The notes under the pieces: model-generated
Database searches by the model: none
Seen by the model: the letters and a program-made list of their open reading frames with translations, nothing else
What the model was told of the DNA's origin: nothing
Source of the DNA: Microvirgula aerodenitrificans DSM 15089
GTDB lineage: Bacteria; Pseudomonadota; Gammaproteobacteria; Burkholderiales; Aquaspirillaceae
NCBI RefSeq assembly: GCF_000620105.1
Contig: NZ_JHVK01000015.1
Span: forward strand, 1 to 64,000
Direction of reading: 5' to 3'
DNA length: 64,000 nt
Part shown: positions 17,940-27,559 of the stretch, in pieces
Numbering within the stretch: position 1 is the stretch's first letter
Layout of the letters: each line of letters starts with the position of its first letter
Made by a program: the position numbers and the translations under genes

Positions 17940-19717
17940 GCGGGGTCCGGGGTGCAGGGCAGGGTGAAGGTGATGATCAGACCGGGGCCGTTGGCGGCCA
18001 ACTGTGCCTGGACGCGGCCGCCGTGGCGTTCGATGATCGAATGGCAGATCGACAGCCCGAGCCCGAGTCCCTGCTCACGTGTGGTGTAGAACGGTTCGAA
18101 CAGCCGGGTCAGGGTGGCTTCGCTGGCGCCGGGGCCGTTGTCCCGCACCGCAATGCTCAGCCAGTCTGCCTCGGCGCGGACATGGATGCGAATCGCCGGT
18201 TCCGCGCTGCGCCGGGTTGCCTCGACGGCATTCTGCAGCAGATTCAGCATGACCTGCTCGATCTGCAGCGGATCGACATTCAGCATGCGCGAGGCCGCGT
18301 CGGCGTCGATGTCCAGTTGCAGCGCGGCGGCGGCCGACGGCTGCACGCAGCGGAACAGCTCGACTGCGCCGGCCAGCAACGGGCCGGCCTGACGACGCTC
18401 GCGGTCTGTCGGACGTTTTCGCGCCAGATGGCGGACGCGGTCAATGATGGCCTCGGTGCGTTCGACCTGTTCAACCACGCCATGGCCGGCCTCGGCCAGT
18501 GCAGCCGGGTCGAGCGGCGTGCGGTCGAGCCGGCGCAGCAGACCGTGCGCGTAATTGCGGATGGCGGCCAGCGGCTGGGCCAGCTCGTGGACCAGCGTCG
18601 TTGACATTTCGCCGAGGGCCGACAGGCGGGCGGCATGCTGCAACTGTTCACGCTGGGCCTGCGCATCCTGCTCGGCCTGTTCGCGCTCGACGATGGCCTG
18701 GCGCAATTCTGCCGTGCGGCGCTGCACCTGGCGTTCGACCCGCAGGCTGTGCAGTCCCCACAGCAACAGCAACAGGGCCAGTCCGAGCAGGACCGGCCAG
18801 TAGCGCAGCGCGAGGCCTCGCGGCGAGGTCTCGCGCAGATAGAGATAGGGGCCGATTTCGAGTTCCTGCATCAGGGCCGACACCGGGCCGTAGTCGGTGG
18901 CAATGCTCCAGCCATAACCGTCGGCCGTCGTCGGTGTCGACAGCAGCTGGATGGCCAGCCGGCGCGCTGTTTCTGGCGGGGTCGACCGCAGGGCGGCGAC
19001 CGGCCAGTCCGGGTACAGGCGGGTCGAATGCCGGCATGACATGCCGTCGCCGTGGTGCGGCGACAGTACGCGCAATTCCCCGGCCGGCACCCGCCCGGCG
19101 GCGATCAGGTCTTCCAGCAGACAGGTCTGCACCACCCCGGCATCGATATCGCCCCGGCGCACCGCATCGACAATGCCCTGCAGCGGAAACCCGGCAAAGC
19201 GCAGCGCGGACAGATCGTCAGGGCTGATGCCCAGCGCATGCAGCTCGCGCCATGCCGTCTGCCAGCCGCCAAAGGCGTCCGGCGACACGGCCATCAGACT
19301 GTGGCCGGGCAGATCGGACAGCGCCTGCAGATCCTGGCGCGATGCCCGGACCAGCACGGCCGAACCGATGGCCCGATCCGGCGTGCCCCGTGGCGCGGCC
19401 AGGGTGGCAATGCGGCTGATGCCGAATTCGTGCTCCAGCGTGATGTACTGGCCGCTGTTGGTGATGACGAAGTCGACGGTGCGGTCGGCCACGGCCTGGC
19501 GCAGCCCGGCGATGTCATGGCTGATGATGCGCAGCTCGCTGCCGTTGCTGTGGCGCAGCAGATTGCGAATTGCCGCGGCAGAGCCGCCCAGTCCGCTGCG
19601 TTCACCCAGCGGATCGAGCAGGCCGATCCGCAGCGGTGCGGCAGCCTGGCAGCCGAGCGCGGTCAGCAGCAGGACCGATGCGAAAACGGAAAACCGGGGG
19701 AAAAGGGAATGGCGCAT
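17936..19717 (-). CDS. Sensor histidine kinase with periplasmic PhnD-like domain (TtrS-like)
   Basis: A 593-residue inner-membrane kinase. It has an N-terminal signal/membrane segment, then a periplasmic domain (about residues 28-290) resembling phosphate/phosphonate ABC binding proteins (PhnD type). A membrane span at about residues 302-325 is followed by a coiled-coil linker, a HisKA domain with the phospho-His in LVHELAQPL, and a HATPase domain with NLLQNAVEA, DNGPG and GLGLGLSI. This layout is that of TtrS, which senses tetrathionate, but the ligand here is not established. It is coupled to the response regulator and ends close to a porin gene, which could be a target. Confidence 0.9.
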   Translation of the reverse strand: MRHSLFPRFSVFASVLLLTALGCQAAAPLRIGLLDPLGERSGLGGSAAAIRNLLRHSNGSELRIISHDIAGLRQAVADRTVDFVITNSGQYITLEHEFGISRIATLAAPRGTPDRAIGSAVLVRASRQDLQALSDLPGHSLMAVSPDAFGGWQTAWRELHALGISPDDLSALRFAGFPLQGIVDAVRRGDIDAGVVQTCLLEDLIAAGRVPAGELRVLSPHHGDGMSCRHSTRLYPDWPVAALRSTPPETARRLAIQLLSTPTTADGYGWSIATDYGPVSALMQELEIGPYLYLRETSPRGLALRYWPVLLGLALLLLLWGLHSLRVERQVQRRTAELRQAIVEREQAEQDAQAQREQLQHAARLSALGEMSTTLVHELAQPLAAIRNYAHGLLRRLDRTPLDPAALAEAGHGVVEQVERTEAIIDRVRHLARKRPTDRERRQAGPLLAGAVELFRCVQPSAAAALQLDIDADAASRMLNVDPLQIEQVMLNLLQNAVEATRRSAEPAIRIHVRAEADWLSIAVRDNGPGASEATLTRLFEPFYTTREQGLGLGLSICHSIIERHGGRVQAQLAANGPGLIITFTLPCTPDPA

Positions 19718-19906
19718 GGACGACGGGGCGGTGGGAAGGCGACCAGTATATAGGGGACCCTGCGCGGGCTGCGCGGGGTGAGGTCTGCACGGAATGTGCC
19801 ATGGATCGTGCTGCAGAACATGGCGATGACATTGACCATAATCAGGGGCTGGCCATAAACTTGGTACGATTTTTTCATAAAAATTTATTTGTCATAAGGA
19901 ATGGGC

Positions 19907-20440
19907 ATGCCCCTGATCAGACTCGTGCTGTGCAGCCTGGGTATCGCGTTGCTTGCCGCTTGCGCCACGCCGGCCGGCAACGGCAATGATGTCAATATTT
20001 CCCAGACCAGCCGGGGAGTGGAAATCCGCTCGTCCGATTCGATCCTGTTTGAACCGGGCAAATTCGAGATCAAGCCCGGCGGTGCAGTATTCCTGGACAA
20101 GGTCGCCAATCTGCTGAATACCCGTACCCGCAACAACGTGATCATCGAAGGGCATACCGACAATACCGGCAGCCGGCAACTGAACCAGGATCTGTCCGAT
20201 GTCCGTGCGCTGTCGGTGATGAAGGGACTGGTCGACCGCGGCGTAGCCAAAAACCGCATCAAGGCGGTTGGTTATGGCATGAGCCGCCCGATTGCCGACA
20301 ACGGCAGCGCGGAAGGCCGTCGGCTGAACCGCCGTACCGACATCATCATCGTGGGCGAAAAGCAGGAAAACATGGGCAAGGACCCGCTGGGAGACATGGT
20401 CAAGAGCGTCGTCGACTTCAGCAAGCGCATTTTCAACTGA
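19907..20440 (+). CDS. OmpA/Pal-like peptidoglycan-associated lipoprotein
   Basis: A 177-residue lipoprotein. The signal peptide ends in the lipobox LLAAC, so Cys near residue 19 would be acylated. Residues about 55-155 form an OmpA C-terminal domain, with the peptidoglycan-contacting EGHTDNTGS and NRRTDIII motifs. The domain tethers outer membrane to cell wall. I choose the ATG at 19907 rather than 19901 because AAGGA is correctly spaced only for the former. It is followed at 47 bp by three zinc-ribbon membrane proteins on the same strand, which suggests an envelope-related operon. Confidence 0.88.
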   Translation: MPLIRLVLCSLGIALLAACATPAGNGNDVNISQTSRGVEIRSSDSILFEPGKFEIKPGGAVFLDKVANLLNTRTRNNVIIEGHTDNTGSRQLNQDLSDVRALSVMKGLVDRGVAKNRIKAVGYGMSRPIADNGSAEGRRLNRRTDIIIVGEKQENMGKDPLGDMVKSVVDFSKRIFN

Positions 20441-20487
20441 GTTCACGAGCGGGTCCGCCCGGACCGTAATCAAGGAGTAGCCACACC

Positions 20488-21339
20488 ATGGCGGAATGTA
20501 CTGCGTGCCATACCCGCAATAACGATGACGCGCGCTTTTGCCGGGGCTGCGGCAAGCCGCTGACGGCCGCGACGCCGGCTGCAGCCGACGCCGAAGCGGC
20601 CTGTACCGCCTGTGGCGCACCGCATCCCCCGGGGCAGCGTTTCTGCCGCGCCTGCGGACACGACATGTCTGCAGCGCCGGTCACCAGCAAGCCGGCTGAC
20701 GCTCTGCGCCCCGCCCCCGTCCCGGAGGAAAAGGCCAGGCCAGGCCTGCCGCCGGTTGCACCCGAACCGGTCCGGCCGGCGCCGGCTGGGGATGTGCCGC
20801 TGACTGATGCGCGCCCGAAAAAGGCTGACGGTCAGCCCGGGGCGCGTCCTGCCAGGCCCGCCGCACCGGCCCGTTCCGGCCGCTGGAAAGGGTGGCTGCT
20901 GCTCGGGGTGATCGTGCTGGCCGTTGTCGCCGTGGCTGGCGCCTGGTTCCTGTCGCAGCCTGCGCCCGGTCAGTTGCCGGCAGCGGCCGCACCCGCCGAA
21001 CCGGGCACGGTGGAACTGGCACCGGATATGAAACTGACCGACAAGCCGGCTGTGTCAGTGGACCCGGCGGCACCGGCCATGCCCGCCGTCACGCCGGAAC
21101 CGGCCCCGGTGGCGCCGGTGCCGGCGCCGCAGGACATGCAACCGGATGAGCCGGTCCGCGCCGCGCCCAAAGTGATGGTGCCCGATGCCCCTGCCAGCAT
21201 GGCGGCGCCGGAGGCCGATGTTCCGGACAGACCGAAGCCCAGGGCGGAAAAGAAGCCCGAAGCCAGGCCGAAGGCAACGAATCAGCATGACGAAATCCTG
21301 CGCCAGAAAGAGGCGCTGAAACAACAGCTTGGCATGTGA
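20488..21339 (+). CDS. Double zinc-ribbon, Pro/Ala-rich single-pass membrane protein
   Basis: A 283-residue protein of no named family. Two zinc ribbons occupy the N-terminus (CTACH...CRGC at about 4-21; CTACG...CRACG at about 36-57). They are followed by a Pro/Ala-rich linker, one membrane span (about residues 135-153) and a long Pro/Ala/Val-rich, probably disordered periplasmic tail ending in a basic helix. AAGGAG precedes the ATG. It sits between the OmpA-like lipoprotein and another zinc-ribbon membrane protein. The topology implies metal-binding ribbons in the cytoplasm and a flexible tail reaching into the periplasm. Confidence 0.75.
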   Translation: MAECTACHTRNNDDARFCRGCGKPLTAATPAAADAEAACTACGAPHPPGQRFCRACGHDMSAAPVTSKPADALRPAPVPEEKARPGLPPVAPEPVRPAPAGDVPLTDARPKKADGQPGARPARPAAPARSGRWKGWLLLGVIVLAVVAVAGAWFLSQPAPGQLPAAAAPAEPGTVELAPDMKLTDKPAVSVDPAAPAMPAVTPEPAPVAPVPAPQDMQPDEPVRAAPKVMVPDAPASMAAPEADVPDRPKPRAEKKPEARPKATNQHDEILRQKEALKQQLGM

Positions 21340-21371
21340 CCGGCTGTTCAACCCGACACAAGGGAATGTTG

Positions 21372-22538
21372 ATGAAAATGTCCGACCAACTGAAGCGCAG
21401 CGGCTCCCTGCTGGACGCCACCTCGGCGATCGGCAACTGGCGCGCGCTGGCACTGTTCGCCGCGAGCACGGTGGCGGCCGTGCTGGTCTTCGGCCTGCTG
21501 GTGGCAACGCAGAGTGCAGCCGGCGTGCTGCTTGGTGCCGTGCTGGGCTGGTTGCTGGCCTTCTATGGTGTCAATGCGGTCGGCATCATGCTGATGGATG
21601 CAACCCGCGACGGCGAGTCCCGCACGCCGATGCAGGCGGTGGCGGCCTCGTTGCTGACCAGTCACCGGCTGCTGCTGGTCGGGCTGCTGGCCTTCGCCGG
21701 TCTGCTGGCGCTGCTGATCGGTGTCGCCATCCTGTTGCTGCTGTGCAAGCTTCCGGTGATCGGTCCGCTGCTGTTTGCCGTGGTCATGCCGCTGAGCGCA
21801 CTGCTGCTCGGCCTGACGCTGTTCACCCTGGCCTATGTGTTCTACCCGCTTGCCGCCTCGGCCATCTGGTCCGGCGCCACGGTCATGGAGGCGGCCGGCA
21901 ATCTGCTGGCCATTGCCCGCAAGCGCCTGGTGGCCGTCGTGCTGCAGGAAGTGGTGCTGATGCTGATCGTGTTTTTTGTCGCCCTGATCCTGCTTGGCAT
22001 CGTGTTCTCCGGGCTGGGTCTGACCACCATGATGTCGGCCGGCATTGTCGGCGGAGGCGAAGGCGGGCTGCAGTCGCTGGGCATGATGGCGATGGGAATG
22101 GGCAGCATGGGGATGGGCGGGCTGGGCGGCGGCGGGGGCTATGTGCTGGCCGGCGGGCTCGGTACCACCTTGCTGCTGGCACTGGCCGGCATCGTGCCGG
22201 GGCTGATCGCGCTGCAGGGCTTTTGCCAGATCTACCTGTCGTCGCTCGAAGGCCTTGATTCCGGTGATGCCCGGCGTGTGCTGGCAGCCACTTTGCAGAA
22301 AACGCAGGAAAAAATGCGGGAAGCACGCGAGAAGGTAGAAGCACAGGCACGGCGCCCGGTCACGCCGGCCGCAGTGGAAACGCCGGTTTCCCCTTCTGCA
22401 CCGGCGGCATCGGCAGTGCCGGCCGTCGAGACGTCCGCGCCCGTTGCGCCGGCGGCGGCTGCCGCTTGTCCGGCGTGCCGGATGCCGGTCGAACCTGACG
22501 ACGTGTTCTGCGGGCACTGCGGTCAGCGGATCGCCTGA
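21372..22538 (+). CDS. Polytopic membrane protein with C-terminal zinc ribbon
   Basis: A 388-residue protein with about six hydrophobic segments between residues 25 and 275, a Gly/Met-rich loop (GMMAMGMGSMGMGGLGGGGG) and a C-terminal Pro/Ala/Val linker leading to a zinc ribbon (CPAC...CGHCG). The ATG at 21372 is chosen because AGGGA lies six bases before it; the open frame begins earlier, at 21336. It is the mirror image of the previous protein, whose ribbons are at the N-terminus. No family recognised; the neighbours suggest one membrane complex. Confidence 0.72.
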   Translation: MKMSDQLKRSGSLLDATSAIGNWRALALFAASTVAAVLVFGLLVATQSAAGVLLGAVLGWLLAFYGVNAVGIMLMDATRDGESRTPMQAVAASLLTSHRLLLVGLLAFAGLLALLIGVAILLLLCKLPVIGPLLFAVVMPLSALLLGLTLFTLAYVFYPLAASAIWSGATVMEAAGNLLAIARKRLVAVVLQEVVLMLIVFFVALILLGIVFSGLGLTTMMSAGIVGGGEGGLQSLGMMAMGMGSMGMGGLGGGGGYVLAGGLGTTLLLALAGIVPGLIALQGFCQIYLSSLEGLDSGDARRVLAATLQKTQEKMREAREKVEAQARRPVTPAAVETPVSPSAPAASAVPAVETSAPVAPAAAAACPACRMPVEPDDVFCGHCGQRIA

Positions 22539-22543
22539 CTGTC

Positions 22544-23392
22544 ATGCGCCGATTCTGTACCCGCTGTGGTCATCCGGACGATGATGCTGCCCGCTTCTGC
22601 GGCCAGTGTGGCGCCCCGATGAAAATCAAGGCACCGGCTGCCGCCGTTGCTCCCGCTGCCGTGCGCCCGTGGCTGAACCGGCGCCGGGTGGCGGGCATCG
22701 CCGTTGCGTTGCTTGTGGCCGGCGGTGCCGCGACCTGGGCGCTGTTGCCGCAATCCGCATCGGAGGCGGTATTTGCTGCCGCCATCGACCAGTCGCTGGC
22801 GGCCGATCGCGTCGCACAGCGCAGAACGGTGTGCCTGGGCAACTTCGATTACGGTCGAAGCCCGGTCAACACCAGCCGTTTTGACAGTGCGACCAACAAT
22901 TGGCTGGCCGAGCTGGTCAAAGCGGGTCTGTACCAGCCTCCCCGTGAGCTGAACGGCGGTCTTTTCAGCCAGTTCCAGTATGTGCAGACCGAAACGGGCC
23001 GTGCGGCGGTTCGTGATGGCCGGTTGTGCGTGGCTGACGGTCTGCGGGTCGAGGCCGTGACCGCGTTCACGCCGCCGGAGACGCTGAATGGCGTCCTGGT
23101 GACCGAAGCCAGCGTGCGTTACCGGCTGGACCGGCCGGCAGCCTGGCTCAGCGAGCCGATCCGGCGCGAGCTGTTCCATGGCGAGAGCGGTCCGGGCGGG
23201 AAGGTCGCCCTGGCCCGCATCGACGGCAAGTGGAAAGTGGCATCAGCCAGCGAGCGGCAGGCCCTGAGTCAGGCGCTGTTCATCCGTGAACTCGGCGCGG
23301 CCGGGGTCGATCTTGCCCGCGAGGAAGTCCAGCGCCGGGGCCTGGTCGCCGCCGTCATCCACTGGTTCCAGCAGCTCCTCCCGGCGCGGTAA
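22544..23392 (+). CDS. Zinc-ribbon protein with single membrane span and periplasmic domain
   Basis: A 282-residue protein that starts with a zinc ribbon (CTRCG...CGQCG, residues 5-25), followed by one membrane span (about residues 48-65) and a soluble region of about 215 residues, probably periplasmic, for which I recognise no domain. It lies 5 bp after the previous gene, so the two are very likely co-translated. Third zinc-ribbon member of the cluster. Followed directly by a decayed autotransporter. Confidence 0.75.
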   Translation: MRRFCTRCGHPDDDAARFCGQCGAPMKIKAPAAAVAPAAVRPWLNRRRVAGIAVALLVAGGAATWALLPQSASEAVFAAAIDQSLAADRVAQRRTVCLGNFDYGRSPVNTSRFDSATNNWLAELVKAGLYQPPRELNGGLFSQFQYVQTETGRAAVRDGRLCVADGLRVEAVTAFTPPETLNGVLVTEASVRYRLDRPAAWLSEPIRRELFHGESGPGGKVALARIDGKWKVASASERQALSQALFIRELGAAGVDLAREEVQRRGLVAAVIHWFQQLLPAR

Positions 23393-23473
23393 CGATTACT
23401 GCGCTCTTTTTTCATCATCTTTTCTTGTCAATTATGCCGTTTGACCGGTTTTTTTCGATCGGCATGGATCATC

Positions 23474-24034
23474 ATGAATCACGTATACCGTCTGGTATGG
23501 AGCCCCGCGCAGGGCATATGGAGAGTGACATCGGAGTTGAGCCGTCGTCATGCCGCGTCCGGTGGCGCTCACCGCCGTGCCGGTTCCCCGGCCCTGATGC
23601 TGGCACTGTCGCTGCTGGCAGCGCCGGCGCTGGCCTGAGAATCGCGCGGCAGCAGCAGGCGGCCCCCTGCTTGGCGGCAATGGCGATGATGCCAATGGTG
23701 GTGGTGGCGGCAGTTTTGCCGGCCTGGCCCGGAATCTGCCGTTTATCGGGCTGGCGCAGCATGTGTATCTGGGCGTGACGACGTGCGGGCGCGCGGCCAG
23801 CTGGGCTGGCTGCATGCCGATGGCGATCTCCGCCCGGTCGGCGCGATGGCCTTTGCCGGCGGTGGCAACTTTGCACCGGCGGGCCTGCCGGTGGCGCGGG
23901 ATGTGCTGCAGGTCGAGCTTGGAGCGGATATCGCACTGAATCGCTCCGCTTCACTGGGGCTGTACTATGCCGGGCAGTTCGCCGGGCAGGTAAGCGACCA
24001 TTCACTGCGTGCGGAAGCGGTCTGGCGCTTCTGA
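23474..24034 (+). pseudogene. Remnant of an autotransporter (ESPR leader plus barrel end)
   Basis: The ATG at 23474 begins MNHVYRLVWSPAQGIW, an extended signal-peptide region (ESPR) found only on large type V secreted proteins, followed by a hydrophobic core ending AAPALA. A stop follows at 23636-23638. In other frames the DNA then reads a Gly/Asn-rich passenger fragment (about 23660-23725) and, from about 23783, a typical barrel C-terminus ending in LRAEAVWRF, closing at 24034. Hence a large internal deletion and at least one frameshift. It is non-functional as an autotransporter unless a sequencing error is involved. Confidence 0.75.
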
Positions 24035-24210
24035 ATGCATGCGGCAGGAAAGGCACGACAGCATCGACGCTGGCGTGCTTTTCTCTTGCCGCATAGCATG
24101 CTGAGTGGGTAATTATGTTGTCGGCGGTCAAGAATGTAGTGATTTAAACCGATAGTCATTAATGACTGTGTGTTTGGACCCAAATCATCGTTTTTGCTTC
24201 AGGACAATTA

Positions 24211-25821
24211 ATGCGCGTTTCAACCCGACTGATAATCATCATTCTGACCAGTTTTCTCGGCCTGTTGCTGGTCGCAGGCGTTTCCCTGTACGGGCTTCGC
24301 AGCGTGCTGCAGCAGGAGAAGGAAACCTTCATTACCGGCCAGCTGAAAGTGGCCGAGAGCATCCTCAGACACTATGCCGACGAGGAAAAGCAGGGCCGTC
24401 TGACGCTGGCACAGGCACAGGCGCAGGCCGCCGGCGCCCTGGCCATGATGAAGTACGACGATTTCTATTTCTTTGCGCGCAACAAGGACAACATCCTGGT
24501 TGTCCATCCGAAGCCGGAGCGGGTCGGCAAGCCCGACACCGGCAGCAGGTTGCCGGATGGCCGCACCACGCTCGATGCCTATAACGATGCACTGAAAACG
24601 GCCACTTACGGGCTGACGGTGATCCAGACGTCGCGCACCAGCGGCGGCGAGGAAGTACCGAAGCTCAATGGCGTCTACCGCTTCGAACCATGGGGCTGGA
24701 TGGTGGGCACCGGCATCTTTACCGATGACATTGCGCGGACTTTCTGGCGCAGCGCCACGGTGCTGATGGGGATCGGGCTGGTCGTGCTGCTGGCCGTCGC
24801 AGGGCTGGCGATGGCGATGTCGCGGCAGATCGTCGGCGCGCTCGGCGGCGAGCCGGCCTATGCGGTGCAGGTGGTCGAGGCCATTGCCGCCGGCAATCTG
24901 CGCAGCGAAATCCACACCCGGGGCAAGCCGCACAGCCTGCTGGCGGTGATGCGCACCATGCAGGGCAATCTGCGGGCGATGATCGAGCAGATCGGCCAGT
25001 CGTCCAGCCAGCTGGCCGATACGGCACACCGCATGGCTGAACAGATGCAGAAGCTCGATGCCGCCTCGGGCGCGGCCAATGCGTCGACGTCGTCGGCGGC
25101 GGCCGCGATCGAGCAGCTGTCGGTCAGCATCGACCATGTGTCGGAAAATGCCCGGGAAACCGAAGTTGATTCGCGCGGTGTGGCAGAGCTGGCGCAGCAG
25201 GGCCGGGCGGTTGCCGGAGAGGTGGCAACGGACATTCGCTCCATTTCCGGCGAAATCGGCACGGCATCGACCCAGGTCGTGTCGCTGGCCGAGCGGACGC
25301 GCAATATCAGCGGCATCGCTGACACCATTCGCGACATTGCCGACCAGACCAATCTGCTGGCGCTGAATGCAGCGATCGAGGCGGCGCGCGCCGGCGAGGC
25401 CGGCCGGGGTTTCGCCGTGGTGGCGGACGAGGTGCGCAAGCTGGCCGAGCGCACGGCACTGGCGACCAATGAAATCGCGACCATCATCCAGACCGTGGTC
25501 AGGGAAACGGCCGAGGTCTCGGTGGCGATGGATCACATCAATCCGCTGGTCGAGGCCGGCGTGACCCGGGTCAACCAGCTGGCAGCTTCGCTCGGGGAGA
25601 TCGACGACCGCATGGGCATCACGCTGGAGCGCTTCCGCAACGTGGCCTATGCCATGTCCGAACAGAGCCAGGCCGGTGCGAACCTGGCCGGGGACGTCGA
25701 GCGGGTGGTCGGCGTGGTCGAGGAAACCCAGTCGGCGGTGAAATTCACCCGCGATGCCGCTGCGCAACTGGAGCAGCTGTCGGATGAACTGCACCAGTCG
25801 GTCTCGCGCTTCTCGGTCTGA
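24211..25821 (+). CDS. Methyl-accepting chemotaxis protein with single Cache domain
   Basis: A 536-residue chemoreceptor. The N-terminal span is at about residues 6-27. A periplasmic single-Cache (sCache_2) sensor spans about residues 33-185 and contains [20 protein letters not shown]; the second span is at about residues 190-212, then HAMP-like and coiled-coil signalling regions. The tip hairpin reads [20 protein letters not shown] (about residues 383-402), the CheA/CheW contact. No C-terminal CheR-tether pentapeptide is visible. sCache_2 receptors often bind small carboxylates; the ligand here is not known. Confidence 0.92.
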   Translation: MRVSTRLIIIILTSFLGLLLVAGVSLYGLRSVLQQEKETFITGQLKVAESILRHYADEEKQGRLTLAQAQAQAAGALAMMKYDDFYFFARNKDNILVVHPKPERVGKPDTGSRLPDGRTTLDAYNDALKTATYGLTVIQTSRTSGGEEVPKLNGVYRFEPWGWMVGTGIFTDDIARTFWRSATVLMGIGLVVLLAVAGLAMAMSRQIVGALGGEPAYAVQVVEAIAAGNLRSEIHTRGKPHSLLAVMRTMQGNLRAMIEQIGQSSSQLADTAHRMAEQMQKLDAASGAANASTSSAAAAIEQLSVSIDHVSENARETEVDSRGVAELAQQGRAVAGEVATDIRSISGEIGTASTQVVSLAERTRNISGIADTIRDIADQTNLLALNAAIEAARAGEAGRGFAVVADEVRKLAERTALATNEIATIIQTVVRETAEVSVAMDHINPLVEAGVTRVNQLAASLGEIDDRMGITLERFRNVAYAMSEQSQAGANLAGDVERVVGVVEETQSAVKFTRDAAAQLEQLSDELHQSVSRFSV

Positions 25822-25905
25822 GCACCGTGACGCAGCCGGTCATGCCGGTGCCGATAAGGTAGTGCTCCGGTTATTGTTCGACCAGGCGGTAAAACCGGCA
25901 TTCAC

Positions 25906-27426
25906 TTATGAAAAATCTTCATGAATGGCAGAGGGTGTCCCGGCCTGCCGGCCGGTTTGCAGGCCTGCCGCCAGCATCGACAGACGCTGGATCAGGGGCA
26001 CGAACCTGTCCTCGGGCGTGTTCCCGTAGCCCAGTATCAGGCCATTGTCTCCTGGCCGGGGATGGAGGGTATTGGCTGAAAGTGCAGCGGGGGCGATGTG
26101 ATAACGCCAGGCCGCTTCAACGATTTGCTGATCCGGGTAGCACCCGGGCAGCCGGACGAGCAAATGCATCCCGCCGTGCCCGCCGGCCACCTCGCAGGGA
26201 ACGGTCATTTCCCGGGACAGGGCTTCACGCAATGCCTGCTGTCGGTCGCGGTACAGTCTTCTCATGCGCCGGAGGTGGCGACTGAATTGCCCCGTTTCCA
26301 TAAAGTCGGCCAATGCCAGTTGCTGGTGCCGTTGACTGCCGCGCAGCAATTCTTCAAGCAGGGCAGGCACGTCCGTTATCATCAGCCGGGCCGGAAGCAC
26401 CAGAAACCCCATGCCCAGTGACGGAAACAGGGTTTTGCTGAAAGTACCGATATAAAGTACGGGGGCGTCATCCACCAGCCCCTGCATGGCACCGACCGGG
26501 GCGCCGGCATGGCGGAACTCGCTGTCATAATCGTCCTCGATGATCCATGTCTTGTTGCTGCGTGCGTATTCAATCAGTTCGAGGCGACGTGCCACTGTCA
26601 GCACCGCGCCGGTCGGGTATTGATGCGAAGGCGTGGCATAGATCAGGCGCGGGGCAGGGGACGCATAGTCGTCACGACTCACTGCCATGCCTTCTGCATC
26701 GGTCCGGATGGGCCTGATCCTGAGTCCCCCGGCCCGCATGGCTGCCCGGGCGCCCCGGTATCCGGGATCTTCCACCCAGGCGGTGTCACCCGGCGTGGAC
26801 AACAGGCGCACGCACAGGGCCAGCGCCTGTTGCGTTCCGCCGGTGACAAAGACCTGCTCCGGCCGGCAGCGCACCCCGCGCGAGACCGACAGATGGTGAG
26901 CAATGGCCATGCGCAAGGCCGGTTCCCCGCCCGGAGGACCGTAGCCCAGTGCGGATGGGCCGGCATCGCGCATGGCGTGGTCGACGGCACGGCGCCAGGC
27001 TGCCAGCGGGAAGTGGGACAAGGCCGGATCGCCAGGCCTGAATGCACTGCCGGCCCTGGGTCTGGTGACCGAGAATGGCCCGGGCACGGCGACGGGACCG
27101 CCGGATGGCAGCGGCCAGCCTCCCTGCAGCGAAGCCGCAGGGGCCGGTGACAGATTGGCCACCCGGGTACCCCGTCGATCCGGCTGCACATAGCCCTCTG
27201 CGGCCAGCCCGTCGTAAGCGGCGGTTACCGTATTGCGCGAGACCGACAGCGACTCGGCCAATGCCCGCGCCACCGGCAGCCGACTGCCCGGCAGCAGCCG
27301 ACCATCAAGGATGGCTGCCTTGAGACGAAGATACAGCTGATGCTGCATGGAGCCGAAGCACCGCTCCCTGAGCAGTGGTTCTTCCAGCAGGCGCTGCGTT
27401 GCGGACTTCGGTTCTTCTGGCGTCAT
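25906..27426 (-). CDS. MocR/PdxR-type regulator (GntR HTH plus aminotransferase fold)
   Basis: A 506-residue PLP-binding transcription factor. The GntR winged helix lies at about residues 30-95 (LPVARALAESLSVSRNTVTA). The aminotransferase-like domain fills the rest, with EDDYDSEFRH and the PLP lysine in GTFSKTLFPSLG. The ATG at 27426 is chosen over an upstream frame start at 27567 because the extra stretch would run through the operator repeats. It is divergent from a GNAT gene and a TauE/SafE permease, its likely targets. The family often controls PLP, GABA or taurine metabolism; which applies is not clear. Confidence 0.9.
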   Translation of the reverse strand: MTPEEPKSATQRLLEEPLLRERCFGSMQHQLYLRLKAAILDGRLLPGSRLPVARALAESLSVSRNTVTAAYDGLAAEGYVQPDRRGTRVANLSPAPAASLQGGWPLPSGGPVAVPGPFSVTRPRAGSAFRPGDPALSHFPLAAWRRAVDHAMRDAGPSALGYGPPGGEPALRMAIAHHLSVSRGVRCRPEQVFVTGGTQQALALCVRLLSTPGDTAWVEDPGYRGARAAMRAGGLRIRPIRTDAEGMAVSRDDYASPAPRLIYATPSHQYPTGAVLTVARRLELIEYARSNKTWIIEDDYDSEFRHAGAPVGAMQGLVDDAPVLYIGTFSKTLFPSLGMGFLVLPARLMITDVPALLEELLRGSQRHQQLALADFMETGQFSRHLRRMRRLYRDRQQALREALSREMTVPCEVAGGHGGMHLLVRLPGCYPDQQIVEAAWRYHIAPAALSANTLHPRPGDNGLILGYGNTPEDRFVPLIQRLSMLAAGLQTGRQAGTPSAIHEDFS

Positions 27427-27443
27427 GGCAGCCTGTTTTTTTT

Positions 27444-27489
27444 GTGGCACCAATAAATATCCATTTTGTGGCACTTTTTCTGGTGCCAC
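27444..27489. promoter_or_regulatory. Repeated operator sites for the MocR-type regulator
   Basis: Two direct copies of GTGGCAC (27444-27450, 27468-27474; 24 bp apart, each preceded by a T-run) are followed by the inverse copy GTGCCAC (27483-27489). They lie 18-63 bp upstream of the regulator start and about 70-115 bp upstream of the divergent GNAT gene. Two direct repeats plus one inverted repeat match the known preference of MocR/PdxR dimers. Confidence 0.7.
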
Positions 27490-27559
27490 GAGGCCGCTAT
27501 TGTAAAACCCGACCAGCCAGCCTGTCCGGCTTTGCAAACACACACCACTGGAACTGACG

